The notes below the pieces were generated by a model. It was not told where the DNA came from. It ran no database searches and was given only the letters and a program-made list of their open reading frames with translations. Positions 51,821 through 61,051 of a stretch of DNA of 64,000 nucleotides are shown one piece after another. Each line of letters opens with the position of its first letter. The first letter of the stretch is position 1. A program made the translations under genes and the position numbers. This DNA comes from an uncultured Bacteroidota bacterium (lineage in GTDB: Bacteria > Bacteroidota > Bacteroidia > Chitinophagales > Chitinophagaceae). The stretch covers positions 1 to 64,000 of the forward strand of contig CAILUU010000023.1 in the NCBI GenBank assembly GCA_903837525.1, read 5' to 3'.

Positions 51821-52915
51821 TTAATGTGCTTCTTCGTGATGATGCTCTTCTGTAGCCATACCAATGTACAATGCAGTAAGCATAGTAAATATAAAGGCTT
51901 GTAAAAACGCCACCAACAATTCAATACAATATATAAATGCTGCAAACGGCACAGCTACTGCTGCTGCTGCTACAGCTTTAAAAACAAAAATTAAACATAT
52001 TAATGCCAGTACTAAAATATGCCCTGCCGTAATGTTAGCAAACAAACGTATCATTAACGAAATGGGTTTTATAAACACGCCCAATAATTCAATTGGTGCT
52101 AAAAATATTTTCATTGGTACTGGTACACCGGGCATCCAAAAAACATGTTTCCAAAAGGCCTTATTTGAGTTAACATTTACTACTACAAATACAATTAATG
52201 CCAAAACCATAGTAAAGGCAATATTCCCGCTAAGGTTGGCACCACCTGGAAAAAAAGGTATTAAACCCAATAAATTATTTAACCAAATAAAAAAGAAAAT
52301 AGATAATAAAAAAGGCATGTATTTAGTATACTTGGGGCCAATATTTGGCTTAGCAATATCGTCTCTTACAAATAATATAATAGGCTCTAAAAAACTTTGT
52401 AAACCTTTAGGTGCAGATGTTACACCACGTTTTGTATAAGCCCTTGCTACACTTAAAAAAACCACACAAACTAATAACATAGATAGTAAAAGCGTTGCTA
52501 CGTTTTTAGTAATAGATATATCAAACAATTTAGCCTTATGGTTTGCAGTGCCATGGGCATTTAAAATTTGTACTTTGCCGCTTTCCTTATTTACTTTGTA
52601 GGTATTTTTTCCAGCATAGGCAACTGCCTCGTGATGCTCGTTTATTAATTTTGAAGAGCTAAAAACTTCTAACCCTTTATCTGTATACAAAATAACGGGT
52701 AAACTTACCGATGTATGCCCCCATAAATGCCAGCCGTAGCTGTCTTTTACGTGGTCCATTATGGTTTCGGTAATATTAAACTCTTCAACGTTGTGTGCTT
52801 TGGTTGTATCTGTTGTTGTTTCCCCGCCATGTTGCGCCTTTACTGCACTAGAATTTAGCAATAAAAAACCTGCTAAAACCCCTACCAGTAATGATTTGAT
52901 GCCTTTAAATGCCAT
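51821..52915 (-). CDS. atpB: ATP synthase F0 subunit a
   Basis: A 364-residue a subunit, about 90 residues longer than the E. coli protein. The extension is an N-terminal signal-like helix (LLVGVLAGFLLLNSSAVKAQ) and a His/Thr-rich extracytoplasmic segment, as in other Bacteroidota. The channel arginine is in SLMIRLFANITAGH (about residue 288). The C-terminus is His-rich (EEHHHEEAH). It heads atpB-E-F-H. A -7 box TATCTTTG (52936-52943, minus) lies 20 nt before the ATG. Confidence 0.96.
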   Translation of the reverse strand: MAFKGIKSLLVGVLAGFLLLNSSAVKAQHGGETTTDTTKAHNVEEFNITETIMDHVKDSYGWHLWGHTSVSLPVILYTDKGLEVFSSSKLINEHHEAVAYAGKNTYKVNKESGKVQILNAHGTANHKAKLFDISITKNVATLLLSMLLVCVVFLSVARAYTKRGVTSAPKGLQSFLEPIILFVRDDIAKPNIGPKYTKYMPFLLSIFFFIWLNNLLGLIPFFPGGANLSGNIAFTMVLALIVFVVVNVNSNKAFWKHVFWMPGVPVPMKIFLAPIELLGVFIKPISLMIRLFANITAGHILVLALICLIFVFKAVAAAAVAVPFAAFIYCIELLVAFLQAFIFTMLTALYIGMATEEHHHEEAH

Positions 52916-52935
52916 AACTGTTCCTCAATTTGCCG

Positions 52936-52943
52936 CAAAGATA
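52936..52943 (-). promoter_or_regulatory. -7 box TATCTTTG upstream of atpB
   Basis: It is an exact TAnnTTTG match with a 20-nt predicted distance to the ATG; probably the promoter of the atp operon segment. Confidence 0.45.
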
Positions 52944-53011
52944 CAGCGTAGTGGGCAAAATTAAAAATTGAGAGAGTCAAAAAGTACAATTTTTGAGCAA
53001 TTATTTGTGTT

Positions 53012-54811
53012 TTAAGCTAATTCCTTTTCAAACTGCATTTTATGCAATTGATAGTAAGCTCCTTGTTTGGCCAAAAGCTCCTGATGAGTTCCTATTTCCT
53101 TAATTTCTCCCTTATCTAACACTATTATTTTTGTGGCTTTACGGATGGTGCTTAAACGGTGAGCTATTATAATGGAGGTACGGCCAGCTATTAATTTTTC
53201 TATGGCATGCTGTATCAACAATTCGCTTTCGGTGTCAACCGATGAGGTGGCTTCGTCTAAAATTAAAATTGCTGGGTTATACAATAATGCTCGTACAAAC
53301 GATAACAGTTGGCGCTGCCCTAATGACAACGTTGCTCCTCTTTCCATTACATTATAATTATACCCTTGTGGCATTTGAGTTATAAATTGATGAATACCTA
53401 AAAGTTTGGCAGCTTCTTCTACTTGTTGTTGAGTGATGGTTGAATTACGAAGCGTTACATTATCTAAAATTGATCCGCTAAATAAAAATACATCTTGCAA
53501 AACAACAGCAATTTTACTTCGCAATTCTGCTAACTCGTACTCCTCAATATTTATATCATCAACTTTAATAACACCGTTTTTTATATGATATAAACGATTT
53601 ATTAAACTTATTATAGATGTTTTGCCACTGCCTGTATGCCCAACAATGGCGAGTGTTTCGCCTTTATTTATTTGAAATGAAATATTTTTAAGTACATCAT
53701 TATCTTCGTTATATCCAAACCATACATTTTCAAAGCTAAGGTTACCCTGTAAGTTTTGTGCCCCTATTTTTCCGTTATTTGGTGTCGTATCTTTTTCATC
53801 TACTATTTTAAAGACTCTTTCGCCTGCAATCATACCCATTTGCAGTATGTTAAACTTATCGGCAATTACCCGTAGTGGCCTATACAGTAAATTTAAACAA
53901 AGAATAAAAGAAGTAATTTTTGCTGCTATGGCATTATTATTTTGTGTACCAAAAGCATTTGTATGATTTGCTGCCCACCAAACTAACAAACCAATGGAGA
54001 GTGCCATTATTAGCTCAACTATGGGAAAAAAGACAGAGTATGCAAAAATGGCTTTTATGTTGGCCTGCTTGTGGTGTTTATTAATTTGATCAAATTTTTT
54101 ATACTCTCTTCTTTCGGCTGCAAATGCTTGTACCACATTCATTCCGGTTAAATGCTCCTGCACAAAAGCATTTAAGCTGGCTATTGCATTACGTACTTGT
54201 ATAAAAGATTTATTTACGGTTTCTTTAAAAAAATAAGTTGCAATTAGTAAAATAGGGAAAGGTGCAAGGCAAACTAATGTAAGCAATGGATCTACCCAAA
54301 ACATATAAATTAGCACCGAAATAATAGTTAATAAATCGGCAATGATGGGAATTAGCCCATCGCTAAAGATTTCGTTTATACTTTCAATATCATTTATAGT
54401 ACGAGTAGTAAGTGTGCCTATAGGAGTTTTATCAAATTGCCTAAGATTATAGTGTACAACTTTTTGGTAGGTAGTATTTCTTAAATCTTTTACAACATAC
54501 TGACCAAGTGATGCGGTTAAAAAGGTGAAAAAAAATCGAAGACCAGTTTCTAACAACAATAAAACGATTTGAAAAATAGTTATTTCTATAATAAAGCCGC
54601 CAATACCTTTTATAAAAAAAGCTTCGGTATTATTTTTTATACCATCGTTAATAGTAAGCTGAATGAGTAATGGCCGTATAGGAGCTATTAATGCAAGAAC
54701 AATGGCTAAGATTAATGACCCATAAAATTTGCTTTTGTAAGGCTTTGCAAATTGTAGTACTCTTTTAAGTACAGATAAATTAATTATTTTTTTGGGTATT
54801 GTTGATGACAT
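53012..54811 (-). CDS. ABC exporter (fused permease and ATPase), MsbA/MDR type
   Basis: A 599-residue half-transporter. Six TM helices (about 25-320) are followed by an ATPase domain: Walker A GHTGSGKTS (about 385), signature LSLGQRQLL (about 490), Walker B AILILDEATSSVD, and the H-loop IIAHRLST. It works as a dimer and exports lipids, drugs or peptides; MsbA-like lipid flipping is possible given its size, but the substrate is not determined. The ATG at 54811 is preceded 5 nt away by a -7 box with a -33 TTG. Confidence 0.93.
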   Translation of the reverse strand: MSSTIPKKIINLSVLKRVLQFAKPYKSKFYGSLILAIVLALIAPIRPLLIQLTINDGIKNNTEAFFIKGIGGFIIEITIFQIVLLLLETGLRFFFTFLTASLGQYVVKDLRNTTYQKVVHYNLRQFDKTPIGTLTTRTINDIESINEIFSDGLIPIIADLLTIISVLIYMFWVDPLLTLVCLAPFPILLIATYFFKETVNKSFIQVRNAIASLNAFVQEHLTGMNVVQAFAAERREYKKFDQINKHHKQANIKAIFAYSVFFPIVELIMALSIGLLVWWAANHTNAFGTQNNNAIAAKITSFILCLNLLYRPLRVIADKFNILQMGMIAGERVFKIVDEKDTTPNNGKIGAQNLQGNLSFENVWFGYNEDNDVLKNISFQINKGETLAIVGHTGSGKTSIISLINRLYHIKNGVIKVDDINIEEYELAELRSKIAVVLQDVFLFSGSILDNVTLRNSTITQQQVEEAAKLLGIHQFITQMPQGYNYNVMERGATLSLGQRQLLSFVRALLYNPAILILDEATSSVDTESELLIQHAIEKLIAGRTSIIIAHRLSTIRKATKIIVLDKGEIKEIGTHQELLAKQGAYYQLHKMQFEKELA

Positions 54812-54816
54812 TTATA

Positions 54817-54846
54817 CAAAGATAAATGTTTGACCAGGGATACCAA
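54817..54846 (-). promoter_or_regulatory. Promoter of the ABC exporter gene (TTG-N19-TATCTTTG)
   Basis: The -33 TTG (54844-54846) and -7 TATCTTTG (54817-54824) are separated by 19 nt, the Bacteroidota consensus spacing. Only TATAA lies between the box and the ATG, so the mRNA should be leaderless. Confidence 0.6.
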
Positions 54847-54878
54847 TGTTTGCCTATGTACATTTTAAAGAAGCACCA

Positions 54879-57098
54879 TTACTCAGCCATTTTTTTATTG
54901 TACGCTTTTATAAATATTGCCCCTAAATTTTTGTAGGGGGGTATATAATTTTCCCAACTTTCTCTTACTGCTTTGTTTTTGTCTTTACTAAAGGTTTTGT
55001 TTAATGTAGCCCACATGGCACGCCAATCGAGCACTTTACCGCTTTGAAAATTTTGATGCAAGTAATTTAGTATGGGCCCATTAATATCTCCAAAGCCAAT
55101 TTCTTTAGTAGAAATAATATGTGCATTAGGGCTACTTTTTAAAATAGTGCTTAAATTTTTATACCCGCCACAACTACCGAGTACTACAATTTTTACATCA
55201 TCTGGCATTCGATTTAATGTTCTTTGTAACCAATAACTATGGCCCCTATGGACAACTACGGAAGGTGTTAACCCTTGCTCTGCTAAGTAACTATTTAAAT
55301 GATATTGGGCGGTATCATCTAAATTTTCATCATTATCTAATGGCCTGTTTACATATACCCATACCTTTTGGCCTTTAAGCGATTTAATTTCTACCCATTC
55401 TTTTTTTATAATCGTTTGCCATAGTAGTTTATCGCTAAACGAATTTACAAATGCTGGAAAGAATTTTTTTCCATCCTCATCGCCATAAAAAAATACTTGC
55501 TGTATTATTGTTCCACTATCGTCGGCTATTTGTTTATTTGCTACGGTATAAATATTAGGTATACCATATTCAGTTGTAAGACTTATTTTACTTGTACTAT
55601 CGGCACTTAAAAAAATTGTTTTAAGTATGCCATAAATTATTTTTCCTCTTACGTTATCATTATTTATGGCATCGGATTCATTTTCTTTTACGTACTTCAA
55701 AATAGTATTTTGCAGTTTTTTATTATTAATGCTACTATAACTATCTGCCACATCTACAGCATCTTCCAAATCGGTTGTTTTATCTAAATTATCTACAAAG
55801 AGCTGCATAATTTGCTCCGATTTTACAACAGGCATTAGTTTTAAAAACGTATCTAATCTATTAAAATTAGCTGCCATTTTTATAAAGCGTTTAAAAAAAT
55901 CGTAGTTTACTACTTGTAATAAAGAGTCGGTTTTTGAATTTTTTCCTAACCGCTGTAACATTCTGGTAAAACTATGCTTGTAACTGCTGGTATAAATTTC
56001 TTCTTCGCCAAAAACGAGCATATAATATAAATCTACCGAGCTTAAAGGGTCTACAGCCCTCATTCGTATAGCTTCAGGTTTTTCGTGTAAGTCATTAATT
56101 ATTTTTACAAAATGCTGATTTGCTTTTTTCTTCAGCGTTTCTCTTAACCCATTTGCACCAAACATAGCAATTGGTGTATCTGCATTTTGTAATCGGATAA
56201 AATAATTAATTTCAGTTTTTACTAACACTTTAAAATAGGCAACACTATCATAACCTATTTCGCCATTGCCAATTATTTTTTTTAGTGAATCAATAGATTG
56301 TTTGCCCTTAAAAATATCATCTAAAAAAGGAAAATAAAAAAGTGCATTTGGTGTTTTACTCAACTCTGCTACTTTTTTTACGAGTACATTATTACTTTGG
56401 TGTATTAGCTTTCCTATAACAGTATTAGTAGCCTGTGCAAAGCTATAAACCCCCGTTGGATTTGCTTTACAGCCAATTACTAATAAACTATCTGCAAAAT
56501 ATTGGTTTGCATAGGGCTCTAATGTATTAATAATTTTATCGGGGTAAAATGTAGCAAATTGCAGATACACTTCATTTTTACTTTCTGCAATACCAATATT
56601 TTCAGTAATAAGTTGTGTTATTATTTTACCCACTTCATAAGGCGCCTCTTTGATTATACTAAGCATGCTTAGACTATCTACAGTGGCTTGCATAGCTTTA
56701 GCAAATGCAGCTACAAGCATTGGGGAGTAAACAGCGCTAATTGTTTTTTGCTTTATACCTAGCCTGAGCGCTTTTACCAATTGCTCCACATAATCTAAAT
56801 AAAAAACCTTTTGCTGTTGACCATTTATTTTTTTATTCGTTTCAATTGAATCTTGCATTTCATCAATTTGCCTAAACACAGCATCTGTAATTACTAAATT
56901 AACATCATCTTGTTGGGTGGCTTTTATAATACCATCTAATCGTCCATCCGCTTTGTCTAATAATTTTTGCTCTTGATTAATTTTATCATGTTTCATTTGC
57001 CGCTCTATGGGTACTTTTACAGAGTCGGCCATTGCAACTATATTTACACACCAAAATGTAAATAAACCTAGTAGTATACTTTTTTTATTACTTAGCAT
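54879..57098 (-). CDS. Secreted protein of unknown function with a possible clan CD His/Cys dyad
   Basis: A 739-residue protein with a signal-like N-terminus (ILLGLFTFWCVNIVAMA) and a long, mostly helical region (about 30-500) with no domain I recognise. Near the C-terminus, PSVVVHRGHSYWLQ (His617/His620) is followed by VKIVVLGSCGGYKN (Cys643). A hydrophobic strand ending in His, then a helix, then a hydrophobic strand ending in Ser-Cys-Gly-Gly, recalls caspase/gingipain/CHAT cysteine peptidases. The His-Cys spacing is shorter than usual, so this is a hypothesis. It lies upstream of the ABC exporter on the same strand, 67 nt away. CATCTTTG, a near match to the -7 box, lies 7 nt before the ATG. 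Confidence 0.7.
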   Translation of the reverse strand: MLSNKKSILLGLFTFWCVNIVAMADSVKVPIERQMKHDKINQEQKLLDKADGRLDGIIKATQQDDVNLVITDAVFRQIDEMQDSIETNKKINGQQQKVFYLDYVEQLVKALRLGIKQKTISAVYSPMLVAAFAKAMQATVDSLSMLSIIKEAPYEVGKIITQLITENIGIAESKNEVYLQFATFYPDKIINTLEPYANQYFADSLLVIGCKANPTGVYSFAQATNTVIGKLIHQSNNVLVKKVAELSKTPNALFYFPFLDDIFKGKQSIDSLKKIIGNGEIGYDSVAYFKVLVKTEINYFIRLQNADTPIAMFGANGLRETLKKKANQHFVKIINDLHEKPEAIRMRAVDPLSSVDLYYMLVFGEEEIYTSSYKHSFTRMLQRLGKNSKTDSLLQVVNYDFFKRFIKMAANFNRLDTFLKLMPVVKSEQIMQLFVDNLDKTTDLEDAVDVADSYSSINNKKLQNTILKYVKENESDAINNDNVRGKIIYGILKTIFLSADSTSKISLTTEYGIPNIYTVANKQIADDSGTIIQQVFFYGDEDGKKFFPAFVNSFSDKLLWQTIIKKEWVEIKSLKGQKVWVYVNRPLDNDENLDDTAQYHLNSYLAEQGLTPSVVVHRGHSYWLQRTLNRMPDDVKIVVLGSCGGYKNLSTILKSSPNAHIISTKEIGFGDINGPILNYLHQNFQSGKVLDWRAMWATLNKTFSKDKNKAVRESWENYIPPYKNLGAIFIKAYNKKMAE

Positions 57099-57233
57099 TA
57101 TAGTGCAAAGATGATGAAATTATACTTGTAGTTGCATTGTATCTAACAATTTCTTGTTAAAAAACTATTATTGCTTAACAATTTGATAATACAAATTACC
57201 CAATAATATTAAGCGATTAAGGTTGTTAAAAGC

Positions 57234-57241
57234 TAATTTTG
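57234..57241 (+). promoter_or_regulatory. -7 box TAATTTTG 5 nt before the response regulator ATG
   Basis: It is an exact TAnnTTTG match, with TAGAA between the box and the ATG. It excludes the longer TTG start at 57223 and predicts a leaderless mRNA. Confidence 0.5.
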
Positions 57242-57246
57242 TAGAA

Positions 57247-57921
57247 ATGAATAATGTTAAGAAAATATTAATTGCAGATGACGAGCCAGACATTTTAGAA
57301 ATTTTACAATTTAATTTAGAAACAGAGGGTTTTGAAGTATTTATTGCTAAAAATGGTAACGAGGCAATTGAAGCTGCAAAAAAACATTTACCCGATTTAA
57401 TTATTTTGGATGTAATGATGCCATATAAAAACGGCATTGAAGTATGCAATTTATTAAGATTGCAACCAGCTTTTAAAGAAACACTTATTGTATTTTTAAG
57501 TGCCTTGAGTGATGAAATTACAGAAGTTAAAGGTTTAGAAACAGGGGCTGATGATTATTTAACTAAACCTATTAGTCCCAAAATTTTAATTACTAAAATA
57601 AATGCTTTATTTAGACGATTAAATAAAAAAGTTAGTACAATTATACAATTAGGCGATTTAGAAATTGATAGAGAAAAATATATTATTCGCAATAAAGGGG
57701 ATGAAATAGTGTTGGCACGAAAAGAGTTTGAACTATTATCCCTTTTAGCTGGTAAACCTGGCAAGGTGTTTTTACGCCAAGAAATTTTAAACCAAATTTG
57801 GGGTACAGAAGTTATTGTAGGCGATCGTACTATTGATGTACACATCAGAAAAATTAGACAAAAATTAAATTTAGATTGCATTAGTACAGTAAAAGGCGTA
57901 GGCTATAAGTTTGAACTATAA
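57247..57921 (+). CDS. OmpR/PhoB-family response regulator
   Basis: A 224-residue two-component regulator. The receiver domain has acidic DD at 11-12, phosphoacceptor Asp55 in LIILDVMMPYKNG and the conserved Lys in YLTKP (about 106). The winged-helix effector covers about 130-224, with RTIDVHIRKIRQKL as recognition region and VKGVGYKFEL at the end. It is intact, unlike the regulator remnant at 20 kb. The histidine kinase follows 81 nt later, so the two form a cognate pair. Confidence 0.95.
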   Translation: MNNVKKILIADDEPDILEILQFNLETEGFEVFIAKNGNEAIEAAKKHLPDLIILDVMMPYKNGIEVCNLLRLQPAFKETLIVFLSALSDEITEVKGLETGADDYLTKPISPKILITKINALFRRLNKKVSTIIQLGDLEIDREKYIIRNKGDEIVLARKEFELLSLLAGKPGKVFLRQEILNQIWGTEVIVGDRTIDVHIRKIRQKLNLDCISTVKGVGYKFEL

Positions 57922-58002
57922 CAAGCTAGGTATTGATTGTTGCGTAAATTTGTCCTAATTTTATTTAAAATTTAGGTTACACACCATTCACGTCGAACCA
58001 CA

Positions 58003-59052
58003 ATGCTTCCACAAAAAAATTTTTCTCCTCTACAATTAGCTGCCTTTAATTCTATAGTGCTTTCATTTTTACTTGGGTTTATTGTTTTTTTAGTTAACCC
58101 GGTTTGGTGGATAGCGCTAGTTTGTTCAGCTGTTTTTTTTATTTTTTGTTTTGCTTTAATTAATTACACCCTTCAACAATTTGTGTACCGAAAAATAAAA
58201 TTAATTTACAAATTTATTTATCAAACCAAGGCTAGTAAAAGAGAGGAATTTTATAACAAAACATTTTTACCACAAAAAGATATTGATCAAGTTAGTGAGG
58301 ATGTAGAAAAATGGGCAACCCAACATAAAGATGAGATTGAATTACTACAACAAAATGAAAAGTACAGAAAAGAATTTTTACAAAACCTAAGCCACGAATT
58401 AAAAACCCCCATTTTTGCTATACAAAGCTATGTAGAAACCTTACTAAATGGTGCATTAAATAACCCTTCCGTTAATCAAAGGTTTTTAATAAATACTTCT
58501 CGTAATATAGATAGGCTGGTAAACTTAGTTGATGATTTAGATGAAATAAGTAAGTTAGAAAGTGGCCAACAGCAATTAAACAATTCAACTTTTATAATAC
58601 AAGATTTAGTAGAGGATGCATTTAATTCAATATCCTTAAAAGCAGAAGAAAAAGGGATACATTATTTTGTAAAAAAGGGTTGTGAGTTGCCATTAGAAGT
58701 ATATGCTGATAAAGAAAAAATACGCCAAGTACTCACTAACTTAATTGATAATGCGTTAAAATATGGCAAACAAAATGGCAGTATTGAAACTAGTTTTTAT
58801 AAACTAGATGGCAAAAGAGTTTTAATAGAAATTAGTGATAATGGAAGTGGCATTTCTGAAGAACATTTAAATAGAATTTTTGAGCGTTTTTACCGTACGG
58901 ATTTAGCCCGAAGCCGAAAAATTGGCGGTAGCGGCTTGGGTTTATCTATTTGCAAACATATTATTGAAGCCCATAACCAAACTATACATGTACGCAGCAC
59001 AATTGATGTAGGTACTACGTTTGGATTTACGCTTGCAAAAAGAAAGCTTTAA
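58003..59052 (+). CDS. Sensor histidine kinase (PhoR-like)
   Basis: A 349-residue kinase. Two TM helices lie close together (about 15-31 and 36-56) with almost no periplasmic loop, so it probably senses within the membrane or through partners. A linker helix leads to HisKA with phosphoacceptor His131 in QNLSHELKTP, then HATPase with N box NLIDNALKYG, G1 SDNGSGIS, F box IFERFYRTD and G2 GGSGLGLSICKHI. It pairs with the upstream regulator. A -7 box TAAATTTG lies at 57946-57953. The small sensor layout resembles PhoR, but the stimulus is not known. Confidence 0.93.
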   Translation: MLPQKNFSPLQLAAFNSIVLSFLLGFIVFLVNPVWWIALVCSAVFFIFCFALINYTLQQFVYRKIKLIYKFIYQTKASKREEFYNKTFLPQKDIDQVSEDVEKWATQHKDEIELLQQNEKYRKEFLQNLSHELKTPIFAIQSYVETLLNGALNNPSVNQRFLINTSRNIDRLVNLVDDLDEISKLESGQQQLNNSTFIIQDLVEDAFNSISLKAEEKGIHYFVKKGCELPLEVYADKEKIRQVLTNLIDNALKYGKQNGSIETSFYKLDGKRVLIEISDNGSGISEEHLNRIFERFYRTDLARSRKIGGSGLGLSICKHIIEAHNQTIHVRSTIDVGTTFGFTLAKRKL

Positions 59053-59124
59053 CTAAGTTTATTATTTGATAACATTTTATTTACGTTTAAGCAAAGTACA
59101 GTATCCATTTTTGTAAAAACTAAT

Positions 59125-59976
59125 TTGCAAAAACGTAAACTTGATATTGTTGTAATCTCCGATGTACACCTTGGCACTTATGGTTGCAGAGCTAAAGAAC
59201 TTTGCAGATACCTTTCCACCATAGACCCCAATATGCTAATTTTAAACGGCGATATTATTGATGTATGGCAGTTTAGCAAAAAATTTTGGCCAAAAAGCCA
59301 TATGCAAGTGCTAAAACAAATTACAAGTATGCTTAGCCTTGGTGTAAAAGTTTATTATGTTACCGGTAACCATGATGAAATATTAAGACGCTTTGAGAAT
59401 TTTTCTTTAGGCGATTTTCATATTGTGAATAAATTAGTAATACACCATGATGACGGGTTAAAAAGCTGGATTTTCCATGGTGACGTTTTTGATGTAACTA
59501 TGAAGCATAGCAAATGGTTAGCAAAACTTGGCGCTGTAGGATATGATACCTTAATACTGATTAATGCAGTAATAAATTGGCTATCTGAAAAGTTGGGCAA
59601 AGGAAAAGTTTCACTATCTAAAAAGATTAAAAATTCTGTAAAATCAGCCGTAAAATTTATTAATAATTTTGAAGTTACCGCTGCTGAAATAGCTATTCAA
59701 AAAGGATACAATTATGTTGTTTGTGGACACATACATCAACCTAATAAAAAAATAATAGAAAATAATATTGGTAAAGTTGTTTACCTAAACAGTGGAGATT
59801 GGGTAGAGCATTTGACGGCTTTAGAATATTCTCAAAACGAGTGGAGCATTTATACCTATTCACAAGATGTATTAGTAAATGAATACAATGATACATATTA
59901 TTTAGATGAGGGTGCACACTTACGTACAACAGAATTGTTTAAACGTATGATGGAGGACTTTGAATCGTTCCACTAA
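59125..59976 (+). CDS. UDP-2,3-diacylglucosamine diphosphatase-like metallophosphoesterase
   Basis: A 283-residue calcineurin-like phosphoesterase of the LpxH/UDP-2,3-diacylglucosamine diphosphatase type. The metal motifs are in order: SDVHLG (Asp, His), NGDIIDVWQF, TGNHDE, HGDVFD and GHIHQPN. In lipid A synthesis the enzyme cleaves UDP-diacylglucosamine to lipid X. Many Bacteroidota carry several paralogues, so a different pyrophosphate substrate is possible. The start is TTG at 59125. The glycosyltransferase starts 10 nt after its stop, so they are cotranscribed. Confidence 0.9.
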   Translation: MQKRKLDIVVISDVHLGTYGCRAKELCRYLSTIDPNMLILNGDIIDVWQFSKKFWPKSHMQVLKQITSMLSLGVKVYYVTGNHDEILRRFENFSLGDFHIVNKLVIHHDDGLKSWIFHGDVFDVTMKHSKWLAKLGAVGYDTLILINAVINWLSEKLGKGKVSLSKKIKNSVKSAVKFINNFEVTAAEIAIQKGYNYVVCGHIHQPNKKIIENNIGKVVYLNSGDWVEHLTALEYSQNEWSIYTYSQDVLVNEYNDTYYLDEGAHLRTTELFKRMMEDFESFH

Positions 59977-59986
59977 ATTAACTACC

Positions 59987-61051
59987 ATGAAAATTTTATA
60001 TGCATTACAAGCAACGGGTAACGGACATATAAGTAGAGCAAACGAAATTTTACCTTACTTAAAAAAACTTGGGGAAATAGATATTTTGTTAAGCGGTACT
60101 CAGGCTAATATTGACTTAAATTTTCATATAAAATTTAGGCGAATAGGGTTAAGTTTTGTGTTTGGTAAAAATGGTGGAGTAGATTATTTACAAACTATTA
60201 AAAAAATAAATTCGAAACAATTCATTAAGGAAATAAAAACTATTCCAGTTGAAAAGTATGACTTAATTATTAATGATTTTGAACCACTAAGTGCATGGGC
60301 TTGTAAAATAAAAAATATTCCCTGCATTTCTGTAAGTCATCAATATGCAGTTTTAGATAAGGCTGCTCCAAAGCCACTTCGCTTTGATCCTTTTGCTTGG
60401 GTTGTGTTAAAATATTATGCTCCGTGTAAATCTGGTATTGGTTTTCATTTTAAGAAATATAGCAAAAGTATTACCACACCAGTTATTAGAGAGGAAATTA
60501 GAAATGCATATAGTAGAAATTTAGGACACTACACCGTTTACTTACCTGCGTATAGTGCTGAAATGATTATAAACGTATTGAGCCAATTTAAAAATATACA
60601 ATGGCATATTTTTACAAAAAATTGCAAAAAATCGTATAGCGAAAAAAATTGTTGGATAAGACCTATTAATACGATTGATTTTACTGATAGTTTTATTAGT
60701 TGCGAAGGTATATTAACAGGTGGCGGTTTTGAAACGCCTGCAGAAGCTTTATTTATGAAGAAGAAGCTACTTGTAATCCCTATGAAAAAGCAATATGAGC
60801 AACAATGTAATGGTGAGGCTTTAAAAGAAATAGGTGTTCCTGTACTAAATAGTTTAAAAAAGAAACACTATGATAAAATTGATACGTGGCTAAATTCTAA
60901 ACAAAAAATAGCTATTAACTATGATGATAATATTGAAGAAATAGTACACTTCATTGAAAATGAGTTTGAAAAATATAGTGTAAAACCAATTTTAAATAAC
61001 ATAGATTTTTATACACCAAAAAAGCTAAGTATTCAACTAACTAGTGGTTAA
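59987..61051 (+). CDS. MJ1255-type glycosyltransferase
   Basis: A 354-residue glycosyltransferase of the GT-B fold. GNGHISRANEILPYLKK at residues 10-26 is the N-terminal Gly/His motif (compare MurG-like GxGH). The C-terminal nucleotide-sugar motif is LTGGGFETPAEALFMKKKLLVIPMKKQYEQQCNG (about 240-275). It probably transfers a hexose to a lipid in the envelope. The start is the ATG at 59987; a TTG further upstream would overlap the metallophosphoesterase. Its end overlaps the convergent GT39-type gene by 11 nt. Confidence 0.88.
   Translation: MKILYALQATGNGHISRANEILPYLKKLGEIDILLSGTQANIDLNFHIKFRRIGLSFVFGKNGGVDYLQTIKKINSKQFIKEIKTIPVEKYDLIINDFEPLSAWACKIKNIPCISVSHQYAVLDKAAPKPLRFDPFAWVVLKYYAPCKSGIGFHFKKYSKSITTPVIREEIRNAYSRNLGHYTVYLPAYSAEMIINVLSQFKNIQWHIFTKNCKKSYSEKNCWIRPINTIDFTDSFISCEGILTGGGFETPAEALFMKKKLLVIPMKKQYEQQCNGEALKEIGVPVLNSLKKKHYDKIDTWLNSKQKIAINYDDNIEEIVHFIENEFEKYSVKPILNNIDFYTPKKLSIQLTSG

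Noticed and set aside
51864-52439. 191-codon plus-strand frame
   Set aside because: It is antisense to atpB, which is unambiguous.
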